Assembly (NCBI RefSeq): GCF_001050375.1
Contig: NZ_KQ130491.1
Location: forward strand, 62,001-126,000
From: Catenovulum maritimum
GTDB lineage: Bacteria > Pseudomonadota > Gammaproteobacteria > Enterobacterales > Alteromonadaceae
Direction of reading: 5' to 3'
DNA length: 64,000 nt
The position numbers were made by a program, and so were the translations under genes. This document shows, piece by piece, positions 56,672 through 64,000 of this stretch. The notes below the pieces were generated by a model that did no database searches, was not told the DNA's origin, and was given only the letters and a program-made list of their open reading frames with translations. Position 1 is the stretch's first letter. Each line of letters begins with the position of its first letter.

Positions 56672-58171
56672 ATGCAATCAATTTTAAATTCGATAGCCAA
56701 AAAAGTGCTACTTGGATTATTGGCAGTGAACATAGTTGTTTTAGGCTCTGCTGCCGTCCTAACCATGCAGTTAGAATCAAGTGATGAAATTGCGCGGTAT
56801 GAAGCGAGTAAATCGTCAATTATTGAGCAGCTTCAAGTTATCTTACAAGATCCTATCTTCTCTTATGATTACCCACTGATTCAAAATATTATTAACGCTT
56901 ATGTACCAGAGCCTATCATTGCACAGATCAAAATTACCGATCATCGTGATAAGCCTATGGGGGAAACTAAGCTAAAACAAGATATTGAGCTTGAAGGCCA
57001 GCCTATTTGGCATGAAGTTAAAGACGGCGAAGGTAATTTACTTGGTAAAATTAGAATTAGTTTTTCTCGCTCTTCTATTGATGCCAGGTTAACAACTCAA
57101 GCGACTCAAAAGTGGATTTCGGTGCTTATTTCTTTAGTTGCACTGAGTATCATTTTAATCTTTTTGATCACCAAATTAGTGGTTACGCCGCTAAACAACG
57201 TAAATCAAGTTTTAGCTGATATTGCTCGAGGTGGCGGTGATTTAACACAACGTATTCCTGCGACTACGACTGATGAAATTGGTTCTTTAGCTAAAAACTT
57301 TAATAACTTTATAGAAAAAATTCAGTCCATTATTAAAGATGTTGCAGGCGGTGCTGCTGGGTTAAGTGGTTTATCTGGCTCTATTAGTTCGGTTTGTCAT
57401 AAGACAACCATGAACACTCACGAGCAAAAAGAGCAAACGGAACAATCTTTAAACTTCCTTAAACAATTATCTGACGCGACAGGTGAAATTGCTAAAAACA
57501 CCGAGTTAACGGCTTCAAGTACAACAGAAGCTTTCGACTTGGCTGCTGAAAGTCGCAACTCTGTAGAAGCAAACTTATCGCACGTACAGCAATTAAACGA
57601 CGAATTAGAAAATAATGCGCGCGTTGCATCTGAGTTGAAAACTGCCAGTGAAAATATCGGTGGCGTATTAGATGTTATTAAAGGTATTGCCGAGCAAACG
57701 AATTTACTTGCGTTGAATGCTGCTATCGAAGCGGCACGAGCGGGTGAAACGGGTCGAGGCTTTGCGGTTGTTGCGGATGAAGTTCGTTCACTGGCGAGCA
57801 AAACGCGCCAATCAACGGAAGAAATTGAAACGATTATCGACTCATTGCAAAGTAAAGCGGATGATTCATTTAAAGCTTCTCATAAGAGTAAAGAGTTAGT
57901 GACAGAAGCAATCGAATCAACTCATAAAACGGTTGATTCTTTTACCACTATTTCCAACCAAATGAGCGGCATCAACGATATGATTATTCAAATTGCGAGT
58001 GCAACTGAAGAGCAATCTTTATTAACTCGCGAAGTCAGTCAGGGTATGGAACACTTGCTCGATGGTGCGACTCGCTTAGCGGCAGAAACCAATGAACTAG
58101 AGCATAACACTGAATCTATGATTGAAGTTGAGCAGCAATTATCGCAGCAGATTAAACAATTTAAATATTAA
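56672..58171 (+). CDS. Methyl-accepting chemotaxis protein
   Basis: A 499-residue transmembrane chemoreceptor. The first membrane helix is at about 11-30, the periplasmic sensor about 31-150, the second helix about 151-172, then a HAMP linker ([20 protein letters not shown]) and the signalling coiled coil. The signalling tip [19 protein letters not shown] is near 339-357. No C-terminal pentapeptide for CheR docking is seen. The ligand cannot be told from the sequence. A terminator follows. Confidence 0.94.
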   Translation: MQSILNSIAKKVLLGLLAVNIVVLGSAAVLTMQLESSDEIARYEASKSSIIEQLQVILQDPIFSYDYPLIQNIINAYVPEPIIAQIKITDHRDKPMGETKLKQDIELEGQPIWHEVKDGEGNLLGKIRISFSRSSIDARLTTQATQKWISVLISLVALSIILIFLITKLVVTPLNNVNQVLADIARGGGDLTQRIPATTTDEIGSLAKNFNNFIEKIQSIIKDVAGGAAGLSGLSGSISSVCHKTTMNTHEQKEQTEQSLNFLKQLSDATGEIAKNTELTASSTTEAFDLAAESRNSVEANLSHVQQLNDELENNARVASELKTASENIGGVLDVIKGIAEQTNLLALNAAIEAARAGETGRGFAVVADEVRSLASKTRQSTEEIETIIDSLQSKADDSFKASHKSKELVTEAIESTHKTVDSFTTISNQMSGINDMIIQIASATEEQSLLTREVSQGMEHLLDGATRLAAETNELEHNTESMIEVEQQLSQQIKQFKY

Positions 58172-58187
58172 ATCTAGATTAATGACA

Positions 58188-58216
58188 TAAAAGGCAAGCT
58201 TCGGCTTGCCTTTTTT
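58188..58216 (+). terminator. Rho-independent terminator of the chemoreceptor gene
   Basis: AAAAGGCAAGC and GCTTGCCTTTTTT pair around a five-base loop, about 17 bases after the stop. Confidence 0.9.
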
Positions 58217-58303
58217 ATTTGTTTTGCTTTTAATGCTTGGAAATTCTAGTTGAATCATAGAACATATCACCTAATTGAAAGAAAGTAAGATTTTGAGGAC
58301 AAA

Positions 58304-59308
58304 ATGACTAAACCAGTAGTATTGAGTGGCGCGCAGCCTAGCGGTGAATTAACCATTGGTAATTATATGGGCGCATTACGCCAATGGGATAAGATGCAGT
58401 CAGATCATGACTGTTTATTTTCATTAGTTGATTTGCATGCCATTACAGTAAGGCAAGAACCAGAAAAATTGAGAAATGCTTGTTTAGATGGCCTAGCTTT
58501 ATACCTAGCTTGTGGAATTGACCCAAACAAAAGCTCTATTTTTATTCAATCTCATGTTCCTCAACACTCTCAATTAGCCTGGATTTTGAATTGTTATACT
58601 CAAATGGGTGAATTGAATCGAATGACTCAATTTAAAGATAAATCAGCTAAAAATGAGAACAACATTAACGCAGGTTTGTTTACTTACCCTATCTTAATGG
58701 CGGCAGATATTTTGCTTTATCAAGCTGATAAAGTACCAGTTGGTCATGATCAAAAGCAGCATTTAGAATTGAGCCGTGATATCGCGACACGATTTAATAA
58801 TATTTACGGTGATGTATTTAAGATCCCAGATCCTTATATCCCAGAAACTGGCGCTCGAGTCATGAGCTTGTTAGAGCCGACCAAAAAAATGTCTAAATCG
58901 GATGCTAACCCTGGCAATTTTATTGGTTTATTAGAAGAGCCGAAAAAAATCACCAAAAAAATTAAACGTGCGGTAACTGACTCAGACGAGCAAGCTCGCA
59001 TTTATTTTGATGTGGATGAAAAACCAGGTGTTTCTAATTTATTAAGTTTATTGTCTTGTGCGACAGGTAAAAGCGTTGAAGCATTAGTACCTGAATACGA
59101 AGATAAAATGTATGGCCATTTAAAAGGTGATGTGGCAGAAGCTGTTGTTGCCTTGTTAGAGCCAATACAAACACGCTTTAAAGCACTTAGAAGCGAGCAA
59201 ACAGAGTTAAATCGTATTATGGCTGAAGGCGCTGAAAAAGCTTCTGCAAGAGCTCAAGAGACCATCAATAAAGTTTATGACGCAGTAGGCTTTATTGCTA
59301 AACCATAA
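58304..59308 (+). CDS. trpS: Tryptophanyl-tRNA synthetase
   Basis: Class I synthetase, 334 residues as in E. coli. The HIGH-type motif is seen as TIGNYMGAL near 17-25, and the KMSKS motif as KKMSKSD near 193-199. GDDQ-like specificity blocks and [16 protein letters not shown] near 147-162 are typical. It has its own upstream gap with GAGGACAA before the ATG. Confidence 0.97.
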   Translation: MTKPVVLSGAQPSGELTIGNYMGALRQWDKMQSDHDCLFSLVDLHAITVRQEPEKLRNACLDGLALYLACGIDPNKSSIFIQSHVPQHSQLAWILNCYTQMGELNRMTQFKDKSAKNENNINAGLFTYPILMAADILLYQADKVPVGHDQKQHLELSRDIATRFNNIYGDVFKIPDPYIPETGARVMSLLEPTKKMSKSDANPGNFIGLLEEPKKITKKIKRAVTDSDEQARIYFDVDEKPGVSNLLSLLSCATGKSVEALVPEYEDKMYGHLKGDVAEAVVALLEPIQTRFKALRSEQTELNRIMAEGAEKASARAQETINKVYDAVGFIAKP

Positions 59309-59326
59309 TGGTTTAAACCATGTGTT

Positions 59327-59353
59327 ATGCTGCTTACTTTTGCTAAGCAGCAT
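59327..59353 (+). terminator. Terminator of trpS
   Basis: ATGCTGCTTA pairs perfectly with TAAGCAGCAT around a seven-base loop, followed by GCTTTATTGTTTTT. Confidence 0.75.
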
Positions 59354-59486
59354 GCTTTATTGTTTTTGTATTAGCTAAGATAGTTTTTCCTTTTAGCTCT
59401 ATAAACAAAGATAAACGCAACCCAGTTTGCGATACGGCCAGTTTGAGCTACATTTTAAAGTATTCTTTTATAAATAGTTGTGGCAA

Positions 59487-60782
59487 ATGATTCGGATGAA
59501 TAAGTTCATCAAGCTAGCAATAGCAACCTGCATTATATTCAGTCATTCGTCGAACCTATATGCGCGCGATAAATTGGATATTAAGGGGTTTTTAACTATA
59601 GCGGGTTATCATTCTTCTAATGATAATTTGGGTTTTCAGCCGCATTTATCTTCGTCTGACGTGGGTTATAAAGGCGATGATGAATATCTGACTTTGAGTA
59701 AAGTCGGTTTGCAATTGAATTATCAGCTGAGCACTCAGTTTGAACTTGTTGGACAAATCGTTGCTCAAAAAGAAGTGGTGGTTGATAATTCTGACAGAAT
59801 TAAGATAGCGACTTTAAACTATTCACCAACTTCCTCTTTATTATTTCGAATAGGACGTTTTGCACCTAGAACCTACTTATTAAGTGATAGTCGCTTAATT
59901 GGCTATTCTAATAATGAAGTAATACCTAATCATGACTTTTATGCTCAGCTTCCTCTGTCTTATGTCAATGGGGCAGACCTAACCTATAACTTTGGTTTAT
60001 CCGATGGTGTAGGTACAGCTAGCATTTTTACTGGCCGAACCGAAGTCAATATCAATGCAACTGATGGCAATACTTTGAATTCTAAATTTAAGAATTTACT
60101 TGGTTTTAATTTAGAGTATCAAACAAATAACTGGCTTTATCGTTTCGGGTATACTCAATCTCAGCTTGCAAATAGTTGGGAGCAAGTGGATACAGCGATT
60201 CAGTTTTTAACTTTAGTTTCACAAGATTATCCAAGTCCACTGGTGAGTTGGACTGAAGGTAAGGAGTTTGTTGAGGCATATCGAGTTAAAGATAAGTGGT
60301 TTCGCTATAAAACCCTTGCCGTTCAGTATGATAATTCTATTTGGCGAGTCCGAGCTGAAATCGGTGATTTAGCTGCAGATTCCAGTAATATCCCAAAAAA
60401 TAAAAATGCTTATGTGAGTTTTTCTAGAACATTTGATCAGTTCACGCCATTTTTAACTTTATCGGCAATTAAAACTAGCTCACCTAGAACTTTTTCTAAA
60501 CCAGATGAGGGGTTAGTGCAATTTCTTTCCGCTCAATCAAATCAAAATTTAGCATTTGGATTGCAACAAGTTTTTCAATTTGCCGAAACCTCTGCTTATA
60601 ATCAAAAGAGTATTAGTCTAGGTGTTCGTTATGATTTCGCTTTAAGGCAAGATATAAAACTACAGTTTGAGCGCAAGCATGTTGAGGCCATTGGTTCTAA
60701 CTTATGGGTGGTAAAAGATTTCAGTAAAATAAAAGATGAATACGTCAGCTTAATCATGTTTAGCTATGATAGGGTATTTTAA
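59487..60782 (+). CDS. Outer-membrane beta-barrel protein, porin-like
   Basis: A 431-residue exported protein with a signal peptide (hydrophobic core within IKLAIATCIIFS, cleavage near LYA-RD). The mature part alternates polar and hydrophobic residues in many short strands and ends in an aromatic residue (SYDRVF), the mark of outer-membrane barrels. No specific porin family was recognised. The start is uncertain among GTG 59478, ATG 59487 and ATG 59496; none has a good ribosome site. It is two bases before the PstS-like gene, so the pair is probably cotranscribed. Confidence 0.7.
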   Translation: MIRMNKFIKLAIATCIIFSHSSNLYARDKLDIKGFLTIAGYHSSNDNLGFQPHLSSSDVGYKGDDEYLTLSKVGLQLNYQLSTQFELVGQIVAQKEVVVDNSDRIKIATLNYSPTSSLLFRIGRFAPRTYLLSDSRLIGYSNNEVIPNHDFYAQLPLSYVNGADLTYNFGLSDGVGTASIFTGRTEVNINATDGNTLNSKFKNLLGFNLEYQTNNWLYRFGYTQSQLANSWEQVDTAIQFLTLVSQDYPSPLVSWTEGKEFVEAYRVKDKWFRYKTLAVQYDNSIWRVRAEIGDLAADSSNIPKNKNAYVSFSRTFDQFTPFLTLSAIKTSSPRTFSKPDEGLVQFLSAQSNQNLAFGLQQVFQFAETSAYNQKSISLGVRYDFALRQDIKLQFERKHVEAIGSNLWVVKDFSKIKDEYVSLIMFSYDRVF

Positions 60783-60784
60783 AA

Positions 60785-61207
60785 ATGAATATCCGAATAT
60801 TGATTGGCCTGATTTGTTTTGTTTTCAGCAGTGTGGCAAGTGCTGAAATCTTGGTGATAGTAAATAAAAATAACCCTATCTCAAGCATGAGTAAGCAGGA
60901 AATAATTTACATATATACAGGGCGTTTGATGGCTTTCTCAAATGGAGAACAAGCCCAGCCAATTGATTTATATGATGGCTCTCAAGAAAAAGCTACATTT
61001 TATAAAATTACGACAGGCAAGCGTTTATCTCAAATTAATAGCTATTGGGCTAAGCTCTCTTTTACGGGAAGATTAAAGCCTCCTTTGGCCTTAGAAACAC
61101 AACAAGCGGCCGTAGAGTATGTTGTGAATAATGCTAATGCGATAGCTTATATTGATGAGAAATACCTGACAGATGACGTCAAGGTCGTGTTCCGGCTAGA
61201 TAGTTAA
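60785..61207 (+). CDS. Small PstS-like periplasmic protein
   Basis: A 140-residue exported protein (signal peptide 1-20, cleavage near ASA-EI). It resembles one lobe of the phosphate-binding PBP-like domain: ILVIVNKNNPISSMSKQEIIYIYTGR near the start, and VNNANAIAYIDEKYL near 117-131, matching the G-x-I-G-Y pattern of that family. At about half the PstS length it is probably not a complete ABC binding protein. Such short proteins often sit next to a beta-barrel or a sensor gene. The ligand is unknown. Confidence 0.75.
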   Translation: MNIRILIGLICFVFSSVASAEILVIVNKNNPISSMSKQEIIYIYTGRLMAFSNGEQAQPIDLYDGSQEKATFYKITTGKRLSQINSYWAKLSFTGRLKPPLALETQQAAVEYVVNNANAIAYIDEKYLTDDVKVVFRLDS

Positions 61208-61230
61208 AAGACTAGGCGTAAATTAATTAA

Positions 61231-61872
61231 GTGCTTTTTCTCACCACGCTATATTTTCGACCTAGTTTGTTTTTTAAACAGCTTGAGATTTGTTCTCGTC
61301 CCCTTTATCTCATTATTGCCAGCTGGGCATATGGCATATTTCATACACTAGATCGCATTGACCGTCACTTACTAAAAGAAAGTTTAAATCGACCATGGCC
61401 AGGTTGGGAGTTATTTGAGCCTGTGGTGAATATGTCTTGGCTAAATTTTTGGATTGTTTTATTGGTTATTGGGGCACCTGCTGGCGTCGTAGCTTATTTT
61501 TTAGGTGGCTGGTGGTACAAAATCAGGCTTAAATGGGCTGGTGCAAAGCAAGTAGAAACGCACACCGCGAGATATTTACATATTTATAGCCAGCTTGTGA
61601 TGTCTTTACCCACGTTATTACTGGTGTTGATCCAATCTTTATTTTATGACAATTATCGTCAAGCTTGGCAAACCGATGTTATTTGGTTTGCTTTATTCTC
61701 TGCTTTTCCTTTCTGGTCTTGTTTTACTAGTTATTATGCAGCTAGCCGCATTTGCCAATTAAAACGTAAGGCTGCGTTGTTTTGGTTAGTTTATGCGCCT
61801 TCTATTATGTATATTTTAGCTTATCTTGGTTACTGGCAGTTGCTACAGCATTTTGCTGAAACTGCCAGTTAG
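61231..61872 (+). CDS. Yip1-like multi-pass membrane protein
   Basis: A 213-residue protein with about five hydrophobic segments and the Yip1-type opening (FLTTLYFRPSLFFKQL, a cytoplasmic amphipathic segment before the first helix). The start is a GTG, the only possible one because a stop codon is immediately upstream in frame. It is convergent with the histidine kinase. Function is unknown. Confidence 0.65.
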   Translation: MLFLTTLYFRPSLFFKQLEICSRPLYLIIASWAYGIFHTLDRIDRHLLKESLNRPWPGWELFEPVVNMSWLNFWIVLLVIGAPAGVVAYFLGGWWYKIRLKWAGAKQVETHTARYLHIYSQLVMSLPTLLLVLIQSLFYDNYRQAWQTDVIWFALFSAFPFWSCFTSYYAASRICQLKRKAALFWLVYAPSIMYILAYLGYWQLLQHFAETAS

Positions 61873-61895
61873 CTGTATCCATCGCTTAAGTAAAT

Positions 61896-63359
61896 TTAGG
61901 TTAATTTAGCAAATGGTAAAAGAAAGCTGAATTGACTACCTTTGCCTTGTTCACTTTTTACTTCAACTCGGCTCATATGCATATCCAATAAATGTTTCAC
62001 AATTGAAAGGCCTAAACCTGCATTTTTGATACTAGAGCTAGTGTTCGTTGCTTGAAATTTTGCATCGAAAATCTGGTTTAACTCGTCATCCGGAATGCCT
62101 TTACCATTGTCTTTTATGCTGAGCTCAATACTTTCAGGTTGTGGCGAAATGACGACTTTTACTTCACCCGTCTCTTCAGTATGACGGATTGCGTTATCGA
62201 TTAAGTTCACTAATATTCGCTCTAGCTTGCTTATGTCCGCGTTTGCAATTATGCCCGAATTTGGACTTTCTACAGATAAACTAACACCACGTTGCTCCGC
62301 CTGATAACGTAATCTTTGGATCACATCATAGGCAAGCTCAACCACATTGACCGCTTCGGGTATAAATTTAATATCACCGCTTTCTAATCTAGCTAACTCA
62401 AATAATTGGTCAACTAGTTGGCTAATCTGGTTACCGTTTTTAAGCGCTATTTCGATTAATTCCGGTGACCGCTTTTCTTCTGGTGAAATTAACCAAGTCT
62501 CCAAGTAACCATTGAGTGCGGTAAGTGGTGTTCTGAAGTCGTGAGAGATGTGGGATAACAACTCTCTTCTCAGTTGTTCTGTGGTTTTAATTTTTGCTAG
62601 CTGATCATTGATATGTTGAGCTGCCGAGACAAAGCTGGTTTCAAGATCATGTATTTCTTTGGATGCTAACAGGCCTTGATGCTCGGTTTTCAAGTTGGTG
62701 AAATCATTCGCCACATATTCTAAGCTTCTTTCACTTAGTTTTTTTAGCGGCTTAGTTATGACATTTACCGCAAGCATTAGAGCGATTAAACCAAAGATGA
62801 TCGCAGAGCCGAGTATTAGGGCGCCATCTTTTAAGACTTTACTACTGTTAAGGATTGCTTCTGCGCTATCACGTTTTTGACCACCAATAATGACATATAA
62901 ATATCCGGCTAGACTGCCATCTGCTTTATGAATTTCAGACGCAGAGAAAATTTTATGTGTACCTGGTGTTCTTGGATCGTCACCATAAAGCGGAAAACTG
63001 GCTGTGTTTAAGTATTGTTTTATCGGTGATAAATCGATTTTGCTTAATTTTACAACACCTTCAGGCGCGGAGTAAGCGAGTATATTTCCTAGGGTATCTA
63101 CGGCATAAAACTCCCATTCTGGGCCAAGTAGCATTTGAGTATGGAAGGCCGATTTTAATTTCTCTTTTTTGATTATACCTTGGTTTAAATTGATATCATC
63201 GTGCACTATATGCGCAGCTAAATCTCTATGTAAACTTTGCTCTACTTCATCAGCAAATTGTTCGCTACTATGAAAGTACCACTGAAAAAGGCCGAAAGCG
63301 GCGATTAAAAAAAGTGCCCCTATGATAATGGCAAGCTGGCTTGAAAGTGAACGAAACAT
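61896..63359 (-). CDS. Two-component sensor histidine kinase
   Basis: A 487-residue inner-membrane kinase. The first membrane helix is at about 8-27, a periplasmic sensor at about 28-178 and a second helix at about 180-200. A HAMP-like linker (PLKKLSERS) and a coiled coil follow, then the phospho-acceptor block SHISHDFRTPLTAL (His near 272). ATP-site motifs are NLIDNAIRHT (N box), IKDNGKGIP (G1) and GLGLSIVKHL (G2). It follows the response-regulator gene by 62 bases. The signal sensed is unknown. Confidence 0.93.
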   Translation of the reverse strand: MFRSLSSQLAIIIGALFLIAAFGLFQWYFHSSEQFADEVEQSLHRDLAAHIVHDDINLNQGIIKKEKLKSAFHTQMLLGPEWEFYAVDTLGNILAYSAPEGVVKLSKIDLSPIKQYLNTASFPLYGDDPRTPGTHKIFSASEIHKADGSLAGYLYVIIGGQKRDSAEAILNSSKVLKDGALILGSAIIFGLIALMLAVNVITKPLKKLSERSLEYVANDFTNLKTEHQGLLASKEIHDLETSFVSAAQHINDQLAKIKTTEQLRRELLSHISHDFRTPLTALNGYLETWLISPEEKRSPELIEIALKNGNQISQLVDQLFELARLESGDIKFIPEAVNVVELAYDVIQRLRYQAEQRGVSLSVESPNSGIIANADISKLERILVNLIDNAIRHTEETGEVKVVISPQPESIELSIKDNGKGIPDDELNQIFDAKFQATNTSSSIKNAGLGLSIVKHLLDMHMSRVEVKSEQGKGSQFSFLLPFAKLT

Positions 63360-63421
63360 GGGATTACCTTACTGAGTTTAATTTGATTCTTCTTGTCCCG
63401 AATTCAGGTCTACTACAAGGT

Positions 63422-64000
63422 TTAGCCTGAAAATTTATAACCTACACCCCAAACTGTTTTCAGCCATTTTGGGTTAGCTGGATCTGGCTCTAATTTGGCA
63501 CGGATTCGGTTTACAGTTGAATTGACTGTATGAGCAGACCCTTCATGCCGAAAGCCCCATATTTCATCGAGTAAATGCTCTCGACTAAATACGCGCTTAG
63601 GTTGCTGAGCTAGAAAATAAAGCAATTCAAATTCTTTTGCTGTGGTTTCTATTTGCTCGTTATTCAAACTCACTTGATATAAATTCGCATCTATTGATAA
63701 GCCATCAAAACTAAGGACTGCTTTTGTTTCAGTATCTTCATTTTGTTTTTGCTGAGTCCGCCTAAGATGTGCTTTCACTCTTGCTTGTAACTCTAATACC
63801 GAAAATGGTTTAGTTAAGTAATCATCTGCACCATTCTCTAACCCTGTGACTATATCGAGTTCAGAGGATTTAGCCGTTAACATGATTATCGGAATATCAG
63901 GTTGTAACTTTCTCAAACGTTTACATAGCGTTAAGCCATCTGTGCCGGGCAACATAATGTCGAGTATTGCTAAATCATATGCTTGATTGAGCTGGCGATA
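63422..64000 (-). CDS. OmpR/PhoB-type response regulator, 5' end beyond window
   Basis: The start lies past the window end; 192 codons are visible. The reading frame is open to 64000 and runs through YDLAILDIMLPGTDG, whose Asp (codon 63961-63959) is the phospho-acceptor. The conserved Lys is in YLTKPFS, and the C-terminal winged helix covers the last 100 residues (EFELLYFLAQQPKRVFSRE, then TVWGVGYKFSG). An apparent start at 63955 is internal and must not be used. It forms a two-component pair with the kinase downstream. Confidence 0.94.
   Translation of the reverse strand, partial: YRQLNQAYDLAILDIMLPGTDGLTLCKRLRKLQPDIPIIMLTAKSSELDIVTGLENGADDYLTKPFSVLELQARVKAHLRRTQQKQNEDTETKAVLSFDGLSIDANLYQVSLNNEQIETTAKEFELLYFLAQQPKRVFSREHLLDEIWGFRHEGSAHTVNSTVNRIRAKLEPDPANPKWLKTVWGVGYKFSG

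Noticed and set aside
63422-63955. Response regulator starting at 63955
   Set aside because: That Met is inside the phosphorylation-site motif; the frame stays open to the window end, so the true start is outside.

Overview
The window is AT-rich (roughly 40% GC by eye) and comes from a marine gammaproteobacterium. The best fit is an alga-degrading member of the Alteromonadales (Alteromonadaceae such as Catenovulum or relatives). That placement is an inference. It rests on E. coli-like gene order in the housekeeping blocks (yrbG-kdsD against mlaFEDCB-ibaG-murA; degQ-degS; rplM-rpsI-petABC-sspAB; priA-ftsN-hslVU) and on an inserted block of genes for breaking down algal sulfated polysaccharide.

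Layout. (1) 1-6.8 kb: envelope genes. kdsD (cut by the window edge) and yrbG run left; the Mla phospholipid-transport operon, ibaG and murA run right. (2) 6.8-18.5 kb: the periplasmic proteases degS and degQ, zapG and zapE, ribosomal proteins L13 and S9, the cytochrome bc1 complex, sspAB, a HinT-type HIT protein and glutathione reductase. (3) 19-32 kb: a polysaccharide locus with a clan-A glycoside hydrolase (GH39-like), a BNR-4 propeller resembling PL24/PL25 ulvan lyases, two GH78 alpha-L-rhamnosidases, a GH105 unsaturated uronyl hydrolase and an S1 sulfatase, nearly all predicted outer-membrane lipoproteins. The set fits ulvan (rhamnose-3-sulfate and uronic acid): lyase cut, removal of the unsaturated uronate, desulfation, release of rhamnose. 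No transporter, TonB receptor or regulator for it lies in the window.

(4) 32-45 kb: the most unusual part. Two gene trios of a kind best known from Planctomycetes are present, each in the order DUF1549/DUF1553 protein, DUF1501 protein, cytochrome c-leucine-rich-repeat protein. The left trio runs leftward into a cytochrome b561-type membrane protein and then the sulfatase. The right trio runs rightward. Between them lie an NHL-type beta-propeller and a cytochrome b562-like protein. All parts look exported and five proteins carry at least one CxxCH haem motif. This suggests an undescribed periplasmic redox system tied to polysaccharide use. Its chemistry is unknown.

(5) 45-64 kb: core genome again. 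A 2OG-Fe(II) oxygenase, rplY/ctc, pth, ychF, a tRNA operon (Met, Leu, Gln, Gln) with a strong promoter, a nested inverted-repeat element of about 265 bp, hslVU, ftsN-like, priA, rpmE, cheX-like, yjbQ, a chemoreceptor, trpS, a beta-barrel protein with a small PstS-like protein and a Yip1-like membrane protein, and a two-component system whose regulator is cut by the window end.
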